DNA of 64,000 nucleotides from Acidimicrobiia bacterium (GCA_020832495.1 JAFIEP010000086.1:1-64000), one strand, 5' to 3'. Positions 35,176 through 45,021 are shown, numbered from the stretch's first letter. Numbers and translations: made by a program. Notes: generated from the letters alone by a model not told the origin.

Positions 35176-36354
35176 TCACCCGCGGCGGCGGAGGGCCAAC
35201 AGGAACATCCCGTCGGTGTCGGCGGCCTGGGGCACCAGCAGCGCTCCTCGACCCCACGGGTGCCACGGGCCGCTCGGCGGCTCGAGCGGTTCGAAGTCGG
35301 GTCGGACCTCGGCCAGGTGAGCGTCCACGTCGAGGGTCTCCTCGCCGGTGAGCGTGCACACGCTGTAGACCAGCACCCCGCCGGGACGCACCAAGCCAGC
35401 AGCATCGGACACCACGGTGCGCTGCAACGCCGCCAGTCGACCCACGTCGTCGACCTCGATGCGCCAGCGGGCATCCGGCCGCCGCCGCAGCGTGCCCAAC
35501 CCCGAACAGGGCGCATCCACCAGCACCCGGTCCATCGAGTCGTTGCGGAACGGCGGGTGCGCGGCGTCCGCCGCCACCACCACGACCCTGCCGGCCGAGG
35601 CCGCCGGATCGACGGCTGCCAGACGGGCCACATTGCCGGCCAACAGCGTCACCCGGGACCAACGCACATCGGCGGCCACCACGGTGGCACCCCCGGCCGC
35701 CATGGCCGTGGCCTTTCCGCCCGGTGCAGCGCACAGGTCGGCCACCACGTCGCCTTCCCGGGCGCCGACCGCCGCTGCGACCCACTGCGAGGCCAGGTCC
35801 TGCACGTAGCCGTCGGCCCGCACGTGCACCGGCGGCGGCTCGTTCATCACCTCGAGCGCACCGAGGGCCAGTTCTTCGCCGAGATCGGTACGCAACCGCT
35901 CCACGATCCAGGTCGGGTAGCTGAGCCGCGTGGGTTCGTCGGGCCAGCCGTCGGCGGCGGGCAGCGCACCGGCGACCTTGCGGAGCACGGCGTTCACCAA
36001 GCCGCGGAACCGTCGGGGTGACGCCGACACGGTGGCGTCGACTGCGGCGTGGGCCGGGGTGTGGAGGAAGGCCAGTTGGTAGGCACCCACTGCCAGGGCG
36101 GCACGGGCGGCGGGCGGCGGCGCGTCGGTCAGGAAACGGTCGACCAACCAGGCGCACGAGCGACGCATGCGCGTCGTCCCGTAGACGAGCGTGGTGACGA
36201 AGGCGCGCTCACGCTCGGGCAGGCCGCTGCGTTCGAGCATGTCGGCCAGGACCAGGTTGGCGTAGGCCCCTTCGGCCTCGATCCGCACCAGCGCTTCGAT
36301 GGCCAGCCGCCGTGGCGCCACGCCGTCGCTCGTCGGTTGATCACCCGTGCTCAC
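35176..36354 (-). CDS. rsmB: 16S rRNA m5C967 methyltransferase RsmB
   Basis: 392 residues. The N-terminal NusB-like RNA-binding domain (about 1-130) has ERAFVTTLVYGTTRMRRSCAW and RRFRGLVNAVLRKVAG. The SAM-dependent domain has VADLCAAPGGKATAMA (SAM site), VLVDAPCSGLGTLRRRPDAR (Cys of motif VI region) and VYSVCTLTGEETLDV (catalytic Cys). It modifies helix 31 of 16S rRNA. GTG 36354 overlaps the fmt stop as GTGA; the order def-fmt-rsmB is widely conserved. Confidence 0.95.
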   Translation of the reverse strand: MSTGDQPTSDGVAPRRLAIEALVRIEAEGAYANLVLADMLERSGLPERERAFVTTLVYGTTRMRRSCAWLVDRFLTDAPPPAARAALAVGAYQLAFLHTPAHAAVDATVSASPRRFRGLVNAVLRKVAGALPAADGWPDEPTRLSYPTWIVERLRTDLGEELALGALEVMNEPPPVHVRADGYVQDLASQWVAAAVGAREGDVVADLCAAPGGKATAMAAGGATVVAADVRWSRVTLLAGNVARLAAVDPAASAGRVVVVAADAAHPPFRNDSMDRVLVDAPCSGLGTLRRRPDARWRIEVDDVGRLAALQRTVVSDAAGLVRPGGVLVYSVCTLTGEETLDVDAHLAEVRPDFEPLEPPSGPWHPWGRGALLVPQAADTDGMFLLALRRRG

Positions 36355-37325
36355 GTACCGAGCACCACGCGGTCGTACCGCAGACCTCGACGCCAGGCGT
36401 CCGCCCCCTGGCGTGCCTTGCCCTCGGGCTGCACCTCGACCAGGCGAAGCACACCGTCACCGGTCCACACGTCGATCCCGTCCCCGGGTCCGGTGCCGCA
36501 CTCCGCTCCCGGTTCGGCCTCGCCGTCGTCGGTGTCGGCGGTGTCGGTGTCGGGGGTGCCGGAGGTGTCAATGCCGGGGGGTGGCGCCGGGACCGGCTCG
36601 GCCCGATGGATCTTGAGGCGGCGGCCGTCGAGCGTCGTCCAGGCACCACCCACACGCACGACTCGCCCGAGGTGCTCCGCGGGCAGCGACCAGTCGAGAC
36701 GCAGGTCGTCGGGGGTCAGCTTGCGGGCGTAGGTGGGTTCGCCGAGTTGTGGTTCCGGCTCGGCCAGCCCGCTGGTGAGCGTGGCCACCATGAGCTCGGC
36801 ACCGAGGTCGGCCAACGTGGTGCCCAACTCGTCGACGGTGGTGGTCGGCCCGATCGGCACGTCGACCACGGCGTACACGCCGCCGGTGTCCAGCCCTTCC
36901 TCCACCGCCATCACGCACACGCCGGTGCGCTCGTCACCGGCCATGACCGCCCGCTGGACCGGCGCCGCACCTCGCCAGCGGGGCAGCAGCGAGAAGTGCA
37001 GGTTCACCATCGGGACGGCCTCGAGCACCTCACGGCCGAGGATGTGTCCGAAGGCCACCACCACGCCGAGGTCGACCTCGGCATCGACAACCGCCTCGAC
37101 GTCGTGGGCCACGCGCAGCCCGAGTCGCTCGGCGGCTGCCTTCACCGGGCTGGGGCTGGTGGCACCACCGCGTCCACGCCGTCGATCCGGCCCGGTGACC
37201 ACGACGGCCACCTCGAAGCCCCCGGCGACCAACGCCTCGAGGGTGGGCACCGCCCACTGCGGGGTGCCCAGGAAGGCCAGGCGCCGCGGGTGGGTGGGCG
37301 GGACCGCCAGGGCCCCGTCGGTCAC
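36351..37325 (-). CDS. fmt: Methionyl-tRNA formyltransferase
   Basis: A 324-residue enzyme that formylates initiator Met-tRNA. LAFLGTPQWAVPTLEAL opens it, then VVVAFGHILGREVLEAVPM and the active-site NLHFSLLPRWRGAAPVQRAV (Asn, His), with AVEEGLDTGGVY. The C-terminal OB domain is interrupted by a Thr/Asp/Glu-rich insert of about 25 residues (DTDTADTDDGEAEPG) not expected in the family. GTG 37325 overlaps the def stop as GTGA. Confidence 0.96.
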   Translation of the reverse strand: MTDGALAVPPTHPRRLAFLGTPQWAVPTLEALVAGGFEVAVVVTGPDRRRGRGGATSPSPVKAAAERLGLRVAHDVEAVVDAEVDLGVVVAFGHILGREVLEAVPMVNLHFSLLPRWRGAAPVQRAVMAGDERTGVCVMAVEEGLDTGGVYAVVDVPIGPTTTVDELGTTLADLGAELMVATLTSGLAEPEPQLGEPTYARKLTPDDLRLDWSLPAEHLGRVVRVGGAWTTLDGRRLKIHRAEPVPAPPPGIDTSGTPDTDTADTDDGEAEPGAECGTGPGDGIDVWTGDGVLRLVEVQPEGKARQGADAWRRGLRYDRVVLGT

Positions 37326-37909
37326 GGGAGCGACAGCCCCGGCGACGCCGATGAGCCGGTGCTCGCCGCTGCTCCGCCAGGGACACCCAACGCGCCGCCG
37401 AGCGACGAGGGCTCGACGTCGCTGCCCAGCGCCAGCTCACGCAGGGCGCGCTTGGCCGCCTTGCGCTCGTCGGCTTCGAGACGTTCGATCAGCAAGATGC
37501 CGTCGAGGTGGTCGAGTTCGTGGAGGAACACCCTGGCCTCGAGTTCGTCGGCTTCGATGCTCACCTCGTTGCCGTTCAGGTCCAATCCGCGGATCAGCAC
37601 CTGCTTGGGGCGCACGATGTCCCAGTGGAGCCCCGGCACCGACAGGCACCCCTCGGGGTAGACCCACTCCCCGTCGCTCTCGGCCACCTCCGGGTTGATG
37701 AGCACGCCCGGGCGGTCGTCGTGGTCGTACACGAAGATGCGCTTGCTCACCCCCACCTGCGGCGCGGCCAGCCCCAGCCCGGGAGCCTCGTACATGGTGG
37801 TGAACATGTCGTCGACCAAGCGGGCGACGCCGCCGTCGATGTCGGTGACGTCGGAGGCGCGACGGCGCAGGACGGGGTCGCCGATCAAGCGGATCGCGTA
37901 CGGGGCCAT
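37322..37909 (-). CDS. def: Peptide deformylase
   Basis: A 195-residue iron/zinc metalloprotease that removes N-formyl groups from new proteins. All three motifs are present: GLGLAAPQVG (Gln), EGCLSVPG (metal Cys) and HELDHLDG (two metal His and the Glu). A Gly/Ser/Pro-rich tail of about 30 residues extends past the usual end. It is first gene of def-fmt-rsmB. TAGCCT lies 6 bases before its ATG. Confidence 0.96.
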   Translation of the reverse strand: MAPYAIRLIGDPVLRRRASDVTDIDGGVARLVDDMFTTMYEAPGLGLAAPQVGVSKRIFVYDHDDRPGVLINPEVAESDGEWVYPEGCLSVPGLHWDIVRPKQVLIRGLDLNGNEVSIEADELEARVFLHELDHLDGILLIERLEADERKAAKRALRELALGSDVEPSSLGGALGVPGGAAASTGSSASPGLSLP

Positions 37910-37915
37910 GTGACA

Positions 37916-37921
37916 AGGCTA
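37916..37921 (-). promoter_or_regulatory. TAGCCT -10 box, 6 bases before def
   Basis: TANNNT hexamer with 6-base spacing; the gene is probably read from a leaderless mRNA. It faces the divergent box at 37983. Confidence 0.5.
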
Positions 37922-37982
37922 GAGGATCGGAGCAACGCTCCGGCAGTCTGGCGGGCGGCGAGGGCGATACGGCGCGGTCCGG

Positions 37983-37988
37983 TACCGT
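37983..37988 (+). promoter_or_regulatory. TACCGT -10 box, 6 bases before the RsmC-like gene
   Basis: TANNNT hexamer with 6-base spacing to GTG 37995. Together with the divergent def box it makes an 85-base region with two leaderless promoters back to back. Confidence 0.5.
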
Positions 37989-37994
37989 GGCCCG

Positions 37995-38675
37995 GTGAGC
38001 GGCGACCACTACTTCTCCAGCCAACCGGCTGCTCCGTCACGTCCCCGCCAGGTCGAGCTGGCGCTGCCAGATCTCACCATGACGCTCACCACCGACGCCG
38101 GGGTGTTCTCACCCGAGCGCATCGACCCGGCCACCAAGCTGCTCCTGCAGGAGGCCACCGACCTCGGCCCGACAGCCGCCGAGCACACCGACCCGCACCT
38201 GCTCGATCTGGGCTGTGGGTACGGACCGATCGCCCTCACCCTGGCCAGACGCTTCCCCACCGCCACCGTGTGGGCGATCGACACCAACGAGCGCGCCGTG
38301 GCGCTGTGCCGGGCCAACGCCCGCGCGCACGGGCTCGACCACGTGCGGCCCTGCGTGAGCACCGACGACGAGCCCTTCGCCGGGGTGCCCGACGACATCC
38401 GCTTCGCCGGCATCTGGTCCAACCCCCCGGTGCGCATCGGCAAGGCGGCGATGACGGCGCTGGTGTCGACCGCGCTCGACCGACTGACCGCCACGGGCCT
38501 GGCCCACCTGGTGGTACATCGCCACCTCGGCGCCGACTCGCTGCACCGTTCCCTCGAGGGTGCCGGGTGGCAGGTGACCCGTCGGCTGTCTCGTCGGGGC
38601 ATCCGCCTTCTCGAGGTGTCCCGACGAGACGACCGTGACCTCCCCGCCCCCGACGCACACCCGGAGCAGCCGTGA
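37995..38675 (+). CDS. RsmC-like class I SAM-dependent methyltransferase
   Basis: A 226-residue methyltransferase. The start HYFSSQPAAPS and FSPERIDPATKLLL match the RsmC/RlmG-type (MTS domain) pattern. SAM motif I is LLDLGCGYGPIALTLARRFP, followed by VWAIDTNERAVAL. The catalytic NPPY-like motif reads SNPPVRIGK, as in 16S rRNA m2G1207 methyltransferases. The exact rRNA target is not determined. GTG 37995 has the TACCGT box 6 bases upstream. Its stop overlaps the next gene as GTGA. Confidence 0.88.
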   Translation: MSGDHYFSSQPAAPSRPRQVELALPDLTMTLTTDAGVFSPERIDPATKLLLQEATDLGPTAAEHTDPHLLDLGCGYGPIALTLARRFPTATVWAIDTNERAVALCRANARAHGLDHVRPCVSTDDEPFAGVPDDIRFAGIWSNPPVRIGKAAMTALVSTALDRLTATGLAHLVVHRHLGADSLHRSLEGAGWQVTRRLSRRGIRLLEVSRRDDRDLPAPDAHPEQP

Positions 38676-39223
38676 GCAACCAACCCCCTGCGCCCCGGCC
38701 GCTCGGCGCCACCGAGTTGAAGCGCCTGCAACGCCAGTGGCGACGACTCCCGGCGGGTCGGCTGCACGTGCTGCTCGATGCCGTGGGCAACCCCTTCAAC
38801 GTGGGGTCCATCATCCGCACCGCAGCGGCCCTGCGCGTCGAACACCTGTGGCGCTGCGGGCAGGTGCCCTCCCCCGGCGACTCCAAGGTGGCCAAGACGG
38901 CACTCGGCACCCATCGCTACCTGCCCTCCAGCCACGTCCCCCTCGACGAGGCACTGAGCACCGTGGCCTCCGAAGGGTTGCGCCTGGTGGGTGTGGAACT
39001 GGCCGACGGCGCTCACCCGCTGTTTGCCGCCGACCTCGGCGGTGACGTGTGCCTCGCCGTGGGACACGAGGACCGTGGCCTGTCCGCCACCTGCCTTCGG
39101 GCCTGCGACGAGGTGGTCTACATCCCCCACACCGGCAAGGTGGCGTCGTTGAACGTCGCCCAGGCGGCCGCCATGGCTCTCTACGAGGTGCGCCGCCAAC
39201 ACTGGAGCGCCGCCACCGAGTAG
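38672..39223 (+). CDS. TrmH-family tRNA/rRNA methyltransferase
   Basis: A 183-residue SPOUT enzyme. Motif 1 is AVGNPFNVGSIIRTAAAL, motif 2 LAVGHEDRGLSATCL, and motif 3 HTGKVASLNVAQAAAMALYE. Together these show a 2'-O-methyltransferase of the TrmH class, without the extra N-terminal L30e domain. It is coupled to the RsmC-like gene by a GTGA overlap, so both likely modify RNA. It ends 16 bases from the convergent priA. Confidence 0.87.
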   Translation: MSNQPPAPRPLGATELKRLQRQWRRLPAGRLHVLLDAVGNPFNVGSIIRTAAALRVEHLWRCGQVPSPGDSKVAKTALGTHRYLPSSHVPLDEALSTVASEGLRLVGVELADGAHPLFAADLGGDVCLAVGHEDRGLSATCLRACDEVVYIPHTGKVASLNVAQAAAMALYEVRRQHWSAATE

Positions 39224-39239
39224 TGCCCCGGGCGGGCCA

Positions 39240-41051
39240 TCACACCCGCAGGGGGTCGACGGCCACTCGCAGGCGCCCCGGTGGTCGGGGCACGGCAGCC
39301 AGCGCATCACACAGCACCGTGTGGGTCGGGGCGCGCAGCAACCAGCGTCCGTCGGCAGGCCCGAGCAGCTCCACCCCGTCGAGCGCCGCCTCGGCCAGTC
39401 GCTCGGTGTAGGTCTCCGCCGACGGCCCGCTGATCTCGGCCAGCACCTTCGCCGGCGGGAACCCCAACATGGCCCGGCGTTCTCGCTCCACGTCGTCGAG
39501 GCGGGTGGGGTCGCCCAGCACTGCTGCGGAGATGGCCTCGTGCTGCGGCAGGCGGGTCTGCACCAGGACCCGACCAGCGCCGGGGCTGCCTCGTCCACCG
39601 ACCACCCGCCCGGCTCGCACCAACAGCGTCAGTGCCTCGGTCGCCGCTCGGTAGCGAGGGGCCAACAGCTCCTGGTCGAAATCCAGGAACGCCACCACGT
39701 CGGCCCGCTCCACCCGGTGCAGCGCCGCTTCGGTGCCCACCACCACCCGTGAGCTGGCCTGGGCGGCATCGGTCGAGGCGGTGATCTCGACCACCGGTTC
39801 ACCGGCGAGCACCTCGAGCTCCTCACGCAGCCGACTCACCCCTCGCCGCAGCAGCTTGAAGCGGGTGCGATGGCAGTGCAGGCACACCACCGGTCGAGTG
39901 GTGCCGCACCGACGACACTCGAGCACCCCTTCGCCGGGTTGGACCACCGCCGCCCCACAGCGTTCGCACTCCCCCACCCGCCCACAGCCCACACAGGCCA
40001 CCAGCCGGGCGCGGCCTGTGCGGTTGACCACGCACACCACCCGACGGCCGTCGCGCACCGCCGCCACCAACCGTTCACCGAGGAGCCCCTTCGTCGGGTC
40101 CTCGCTGCGCTGGTCGACCACGTCCACGATCGGCCACCCCGAACGCTCCACCCGCCGAGCCAGCACGTGGACCGGCCCCATCTGCCCTGCCTCGAGGCTG
40201 GGCATGGGCGACACCAGCACGCAGGGCACCCCGGCGCGCCGCGCCCGCTCGACGGCCACGTCCCGGGCGTGCCAGGTCGGGGTGCGCTCCTCCTGGTGCG
40301 CTTCGTCGTGTTCGTCGAGCACGACGATCGCCGCCGCCTCGGGACACGGCGCCCATGCGGCCAGCCGGGCGCCCACCACGCTCACACCACCGGCGCGGGC
40401 GTCGGGCCACCCTCGTGGCAGGACGGCGACGGGCACCCCGCCCCGGCGCAACCGGACGCCGAGGCCTGCCGCCACCTCGTGGGTCGGGGCCACCACCACC
40501 ACGGGACCGGTGTGACAGAGCGGCTCGACCACGGCCAGGGGGTCGACCGCCGGGGGCACCCTGACGGTGGAGACCGGGTGCGCGGCGGCAGCGCGCACCA
40601 CGTCGGCCACGGCGAGGCCCGTGGTCGTGGTGGCCGCCGTCGGCGGCGAGGGCGACCTCGGACGCGTGGTCACCGGCACGCTCGGCACGGCACGTTCCGG
40701 TGTGGCCGCTGCCAGCAGGGAACTGCGCGGTCCGGCCCAGCGCCACGCCGCCCACTCGGTGAGGGCCACTTCTTCAGGGGTCGGCCCCCAACCGGTGACC
40801 TTGGCCAACGGACGCAGCGTCACCCCTGGGGGCGGTTCGACGTCGTCGGCCACCACCCAGCCGCGCACCCGGCGTCCGTGCAGCACGATGCGCACCACGG
40901 TGCCCACCCGCACGTCCGCATCGAGCGCCGGCGGTACCAGGTAGTCGAAGGCACGCGCCAGACCCCGAACGTCCGGTACCACCCGGACGACCCGTTGCCG
41001 TGCTGCGGTGTCGAGGGGCGGCGACTGGGGAGACCGCCCCGTGGGGGTCAC
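39240..41051 (-). CDS. priA: PriA-like primosomal protein with lost ATPase motifs
   Basis: A 603-residue PriA homologue. The N-terminal DNA-binding domain ([39 protein letters not shown]) and the zinc cluster ([31 protein letters not shown]) are kept. The helicase core lacks a GxGKT Walker A: the region reads [17 protein letters not shown], and the DEAH-like box is [10 protein letters not shown]. Actinobacterial PriA proteins are known to lack helicase residues, so a structural role in replication restart is likely. GTG 41051 overlaps the metK stop as GTGA. Confidence 0.92.
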   Translation of the reverse strand: MTPTGRSPQSPPLDTAARQRVVRVVPDVRGLARAFDYLVPPALDADVRVGTVVRIVLHGRRVRGWVVADDVEPPPGVTLRPLAKVTGWGPTPEEVALTEWAAWRWAGPRSSLLAAATPERAVPSVPVTTRPRSPSPPTAATTTTGLAVADVVRAAAAHPVSTVRVPPAVDPLAVVEPLCHTGPVVVVAPTHEVAAGLGVRLRRGGVPVAVLPRGWPDARAGGVSVVGARLAAWAPCPEAAAIVVLDEHDEAHQEERTPTWHARDVAVERARRAGVPCVLVSPMPSLEAGQMGPVHVLARRVERSGWPIVDVVDQRSEDPTKGLLGERLVAAVRDGRRVVCVVNRTGRARLVACVGCGRVGECERCGAAVVQPGEGVLECRRCGTTRPVVCLHCHRTRFKLLRRGVSRLREELEVLAGEPVVEITASTDAAQASSRVVVGTEAALHRVERADVVAFLDFDQELLAPRYRAATEALTLLVRAGRVVGGRGSPGAGRVLVQTRLPQHEAISAAVLGDPTRLDDVERERRAMLGFPPAKVLAEISGPSAETYTERLAEAALDGVELLGPADGRWLLRAPTHTVLCDALAAVPRPPGRLRVAVDPLRV

Positions 41052-42250
41052 AGCCCGAGGGCGCCCTTCAGGTCGGCCACCCGGTCGGTGCGCTCCCAGG
41101 TGAAGCCTTCGCCGTCCTCCCGACCGAAGTGGCCGTAGGCCGCGGTGCGCTTGTAGATCGGGCGGCGCAGATCGAGGTCACGGTTGATGGCGGCCGGGCG
41201 GAGGTCGAACACCTCGCGCACCGCGGCGCTGATCTTGTCGGGATCGGTGGCCTCGGTGCCGAACGTCTCCACCATCACCGACACCGGATGGGCGACGCCG
41301 ATGGCGTAGGCCACCTGCACCTCGCAGCGCTGAGCCGCCCCGGCGGCCACCAGGTTCTTGGCCACCCAGCGTGCGGCGTAGGCAGCCGACCGGTCGACCT
41401 TGGAGGGGTCCTTGCCCGAAAACGCACCACCACCGTGGCGGGCGGCACCGCCGTAGGTGTCGACGATGATCTTGCGGCCGGTGAGGCCGGCGTCACCCAC
41501 CGGACCACCGATCACGAACTTCCCGGTGGGGTTGACCAGCACCTCGTAACCGTCATCGGCGAAGGCCTCGGGCACAACCGGGCGGATGACGTGCTCGATG
41601 AGGTCGGGCTTGATCTCGCTGTCGCGCTCCACGCCGTCGTTGTGCTGGGTGGAGATGAGCACGGTGCGCAGCCGCACCGGTCGGCCGTCCTCGTAGTCGA
41701 AGGTCACCTGGGTCTTGCCGTCAGGGCGGAGGTAGGGCACGACGCCGGAGCGCCGTACCTCGGCCAGCCGCTCGGCCATGCGGTGCGCCAGGTGGATCGG
41801 CTGGGGCATGAGCACGTCGGTCTCGTCACAGGCGTAGCCGAACATCATCCCCTGGTCGCCGGCGCCCTGCTTGTCGAGATCGTCCTCTTCCCCCGCAGCG
41901 CCCGAGCGCACCTCTTCGCTGGCGTCCACCCCTTGGGCGATGTCGGGCGACTGCTCGTCGAGGGCCACCATCACCCCGGCGGTCGACCCGTCGTAGCCGT
42001 AGGACTCGCGGTCGTAGCCGATGCCGCGGATCGTCTCGCGCACGATGGCGGGGATGTCGACATAGCCCTGCGTGGTGATCTCCCCCGCCACGATGCACAA
42101 ACCGGTGGTGACCAGCGTCTCGCACGCCACCCGACTGGCCGGGTCGGCGTCGAGCAACGCATCGAGGATGGCGTCGGAGATCTGATCGGCCATCTTGTCG
42201 GGGTGCCCCTCGGTCACCGACTCCGATGTGAAGGTCCAGCTGCTCACCAT
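41048..42250 (-). CDS. metK: S-adenosylmethionine synthetase
   Basis: A 400-residue enzyme making SAM from ATP and methionine. [72 protein letters not shown] and [19 protein letters not shown] are all present. ATG 42250 has AAGGAG 2 bases upstream; a GTG directly after it at 5-base spacing is also possible. A TAGGGT box about 55 bases upstream suggests a short leader without a SAM riboswitch. Confidence 0.97.
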   Translation of the reverse strand: MVSSWTFTSESVTEGHPDKMADQISDAILDALLDADPASRVACETLVTTGLCIVAGEITTQGYVDIPAIVRETIRGIGYDRESYGYDGSTAGVMVALDEQSPDIAQGVDASEEVRSGAAGEEDDLDKQGAGDQGMMFGYACDETDVLMPQPIHLAHRMAERLAEVRRSGVVPYLRPDGKTQVTFDYEDGRPVRLRTVLISTQHNDGVERDSEIKPDLIEHVIRPVVPEAFADDGYEVLVNPTGKFVIGGPVGDAGLTGRKIIVDTYGGAARHGGGAFSGKDPSKVDRSAAYAARWVAKNLVAAGAAQRCEVQVAYAIGVAHPVSVMVETFGTEATDPDKISAAVREVFDLRPAAINRDLDLRRPIYKRTAAYGHFGREDGEGFTWERTDRVADLKGALGL

Positions 42251-42304
42251 GGCTCCTTGTCGAAGAGATCGCAGGGCGCCCATGCGGCGCCCACCACGGC
42301 GGGA

Positions 42305-42310
42305 ACCCTA
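42305..42310 (-). promoter_or_regulatory. TAGGGT -10 box upstream of metK
   Basis: TANNNT hexamer about 55 bases before the metK ATG. Unlike its neighbours this gene has a leader carrying AAGGAG. It is divergent from the thioesterase box at 42361. Confidence 0.35.
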
Positions 42311-42360
42311 CCCGACCGAGGTGCCCCGCCCAGCCTTCCCTCGTCCCGCGCCCCCTCCGC

Positions 42361-42366
42361 TAGGTT
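42361..42366 (+). promoter_or_regulatory. TAGGTT -10 box, 6 bases before the thioesterase gene
   Basis: TANNNT hexamer with 6-base spacing to GTG 42373, indicating a leaderless mRNA. Confidence 0.45.
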
Positions 42367-42372
42367 GCCGGG

Positions 42373-42813
42373 GTGCGCCTCTCCCACCGCCCGTCCCTCG
42401 ACCCCGCCGAGTACGCCTACGAGCACCGGGTCCGCACCCGCTTCGCCGAGACCGACGCCATGGGCGTCATCCACCACGCCAACTACCTCCTCTACCTCGA
42501 GGAAGCACGTGTGGCCTGGCTGGCCGAGGTGGGACGCAACTACGCCGAGGTCCGCGACGGGGGCATCGACTTCGCCGTGATCGAGAGCTTCGTGCAGTAC
42601 CGGCGCCCGCTGCACTTCGACGACGTGGTGGCCGTGCACCTGCGGGTCGGGCACACCACCCGCAGCACCGTGCAGATCGGCTACCTGTTGGCCGTCGACG
42701 GCGAGGCCCGAGCAACTGCCGTGACCGTGCACGCCGCCGTGCGGCCCGACGGTCGCCCCGTGAAGCTCCCCACGTGGTTGTCGGACCCGGCCTTCGCCGG
42801 TCCCGCCACCTGA
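42373..42813 (+). CDS. Hotdog-fold acyl-CoA thioesterase (YbgC/FadM type)
   Basis: A 146-residue 4HBT-family thioesterase. The signature RFAETDAMGVIHHANYLLYL with its catalytic Asp (equivalent to the DxxGxVxHxxY motif) is near residue 23. FVQYRRPLHFDDVVAVHLRV and STVQIGYLL follow. It would hydrolyse an acyl-CoA; chain preference is unknown. It is a plus-strand gene placed between metK and coaBC, which are otherwise neighbours in actinobacteria, and ends 9 bases from convergent coaBC. Confidence 0.9.
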   Translation: MRLSHRPSLDPAEYAYEHRVRTRFAETDAMGVIHHANYLLYLEEARVAWLAEVGRNYAEVRDGGIDFAVIESFVQYRRPLHFDDVVAVHLRVGHTTRSTVQIGYLLAVDGEARATAVTVHAAVRPDGRPVKLPTWLSDPAFAGPAT

Positions 42814-42822
42814 ACGCGCAGG

Positions 42823-44037
42823 TCAGTCGGACAAGCGCGCCACCACGGCGTCGAGCACGGCGTCGGCGACTTCCGCCTTCGAGGTCAGCGGCACCGTCGT
42901 GGCGTCCTCAGCGGCCACGATCGTGACGGCGTTGGTGTCGTGTTCGAAGCCGACACCGGGCGCACTCACGTCGTTGGCCACGATGAGATCAGCACCCTTG
43001 CGGTCCAGCTTCTGGCGGGCGTTGGCCAGCACGTCGTCGGTCTCGGCGGCGAAGCCGACGAGGACCTGGCCATTCGGCTTGTCCGTGCCCAGGCCGGCCA
43101 GGATGTCCGGTGTCGGCTCGAGTTCGATCGGCGGCGGCACCCCGTCGCGTTTCTTCACCTTGCGGTCGTGACGGCGTACGGGCCGGAAATCGGCCACCGC
43201 CGCCGCCATCACCACCACGTCGCACCCCGCTGCGCGCTGGCTGACCGCCTCCTGCAGTTCCGCAGCAGTGGCCACCGACACCACCTCGTGCACGCCCGGT
43301 GGGATCGGCAGGTCGGCGCAGGTGACGAGGGTGACGGCCGCACCTCGACGAGCGGCGGCGGCGGCGATGGCGTAGCCCTGCTTGCCCGAGGAGCGGTTGG
43401 TCAGCACCCGGACCGGGTCGATGGGTTCGCGGGTCCCCCCGGCGGTGACCAACACCGAGCGGCCCGCCAGGTCACCCCGACCCACCACGTCGGCAACAGC
43501 GGCGACGATGTCACTCGGTTCGGCCAGACGACCGGCACCCACATCGCCCCCGGCGAGGCGACCCTCCTCGGGCGGCACCACCACCACGCCACGCCGGCGC
43601 AACACGTCGAGGTTCTCCTGCACCGCAGGGTGCTCCCACATCTCGGTGTGCATGGCTGGGCAGACCACCACCTGCGCCCGGGTGGCCAACAGCGTGGCCG
43701 TGAGCAGGTCGTCGCTGATGCCCGCCGCATACCGACCCAGCAACGATGCCGTGGCCGGTGCCACCACGATGACGTCGGCCCGCTGGCCAAGGCGGGTGTG
43801 AGGGATGGGACTCGGCTCGTCCCACAACGAGGTGCCCACCGGCTCCGATGCCAGCGCCGAGAACGTGACCTCGCCGACGAAGCGGCGAGCCCCGTCGGTG
43901 AGCACCGGCGCCACGTGGGCACCGGCGTCGACCAAGCGGCGGCAGACCTCCACCGCCTTGTAGGCAGCGATGCCGCCGGCCACGCCGAGCACGACGAACC
44001 GGCCCTGGAGGGCTCCGAGGTCGTCGGTGTCACTCAT
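42823..44037 (-). CDS. coaBC: Bifunctional PPC decarboxylase / PPC synthetase
   Basis: A 404-residue coenzyme A enzyme. The CoaC flavoprotein half begins VVLGVAGGIAAYKAVEVCRR, with APATASLLGRYAAGISDDLL and the substrate motif CPAMHTEMWEHP, in which His stands where many homologues have Asn. The CoaB half has VLVTAGGTREPIDPVRVLTN, SSGKQGYAIAAAAARRGA, DVVVMAAAVADFRP and a Lys-rich KVKKRDG. ATG 44037. It lies 51 bases after rpoZ in the conserved gmk-rpoZ-coaBC order. Confidence 0.96.
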   Translation of the reverse strand: MSDTDDLGALQGRFVVLGVAGGIAAYKAVEVCRRLVDAGAHVAPVLTDGARRFVGEVTFSALASEPVGTSLWDEPSPIPHTRLGQRADVIVVAPATASLLGRYAAGISDDLLTATLLATRAQVVVCPAMHTEMWEHPAVQENLDVLRRRGVVVVPPEEGRLAGGDVGAGRLAEPSDIVAAVADVVGRGDLAGRSVLVTAGGTREPIDPVRVLTNRSSGKQGYAIAAAAARRGAAVTLVTCADLPIPPGVHEVVSVATAAELQEAVSQRAAGCDVVVMAAAVADFRPVRRHDRKVKKRDGVPPPIELEPTPDILAGLGTDKPNGQVLVGFAAETDDVLANARQKLDRKGADLIVANDVSAPGVGFEHDTNAVTIVAAEDATTVPLTSKAEVADAVLDAVVARLSD

Positions 44038-44088
44038 CGGCGTCGGGTCGTTGTCGGGGTGACGGTCGCGGTCACCACCGCCAGCAGC

Positions 44089-44385
44089 TCAGCTCTCGGC
44101 GTCGACGTCGCCGTCGGCCTGGGTCGACTCGCCGGCCGGATCGACGTGGGTCACCACGATCTTGTCGGCGGCGATCTCCTCGAAGGCGATGGACAGCGGC
44201 TTGCGGGCCACCGAGGTCACCTGCGGGGGAATGCTCAGCCCGGAGGCATCGCCGAGCTGGTTGTAGTACGAGTTGATCTGACGCGCTCGGAGCGCCCCGA
44301 GGGTGACGAGGGTGAACTTCGAGTCGACCTTGGTCAGCAGTTCCTCGATCCGTGGGTTCATCATCGAGTCATCGGTCGAGATCAC
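44089..44385 (-). CDS. rpoZ: RNA polymerase omega subunit
   Basis: A 98-residue omega subunit, which helps assemble beta-prime into RNA polymerase. MMNPRIEELLTKVDSKFTLV, TLGALRARQINSYYNQL and a late KPLSIAFEEIAADKI match the family. GTG 44385 has GGAGG 8 bases upstream; the longer frame with MHYHSRARP has no support. The C-terminal tail is acidic. Confidence 0.94.
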   Translation of the reverse strand: MISTDDSMMNPRIEELLTKVDSKFTLVTLGALRARQINSYYNQLGDASGLSIPPQVTSVARKPLSIAFEEIAADKIVVTHVDPAGESTQADGDVDAES

Positions 44386-44472
44386 GTGGAGGTCCTCCGC
44401 TGGGGCTGCTGGCGCGCTCAGGAACGGTCGAGCACGAGAATGGTAGTGCACCAGAGGCGGCGCACCTGCATC

Positions 44473-45021
44473 TCAGCGACCGTGCACCGCTGCTCGGTGG
44501 CGGTCGATCAGCGCCCGGATGCCGGCCACCGTGCGAGCCACGTCGTCGTTCACCACCCGCTCACCACCGAGTTCCCGGCCGGCGGCGCGCTCCTCGACTC
44601 CCTTGGCCAACCGCTCACGGATCTGCTCTGGCGGATCACCCCGTCCGCGCAGCCGTTGCTCCTGCACCTCGTCGGAAGGAGCTTCGAGAAAGATGAGCAG
44701 GGCATCCGGGTGGCGGTCGATGACCTGTGCTGCCCCCTGCACGTCGATTTCGAGCACCACGTCCTGGCCCGGCTCGGGGTCGGGGAACGGCGTTCCGTAG
44801 AGGTTGCCGAGGAACTCCGCCCACTCGAGGAACCCGCCCGCCTCGGCGTGCGCCTCGAAGGTGGCTCGGTCGACGAAGTGGTAGGCGTCCTGTGCCTCGC
44901 CCTGTCGACGAGCGCGGGTGGTCCACGAACGGCTGAGCCACAGCGCGGGATCCTCGTCCACGAGCGCCTTGACCACCGTGCCCTTACCGACGCCGCCGGC
45001 GCCGGACACCACGATGATCAA
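44473..45021 (-). CDS. gmk: Guanylate kinase, TTG start
   Basis: A 182-residue enzyme that phosphorylates GMP. P-loop [10 protein letters not shown] (residues 6-15), GMP-binding [13 protein letters not shown] and [20 protein letters not shown], then [13 protein letters not shown] and a lid with RLRGRGD. The TTG at 45021 overlaps the mihF stop as TTGA; no ATG or GTG lies before the P-loop strand. It lies between mihF and rpoZ, as in mycobacteria. Confidence 0.96.
   Translation of the reverse strand: MIIVVSGAGGVGKGTVVKALVDEDPALWLSRSWTTRARRQGEAQDAYHFVDRATFEAHAEAGGFLEWAEFLGNLYGTPFPDPEPGQDVVLEIDVQGAAQVIDRHPDALLIFLEAPSDEVQEQRLRGRGDPPEQIRERLAKGVEERAAGRELGGERVVNDDVARTVAGIRALIDRHRAAVHGR

Noticed and set aside
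42251-42372. SAM riboswitch before metK
   Set aside because: The leader from the likely promoter is about 50 bases, too short, and no SAM aptamer motif is seen.
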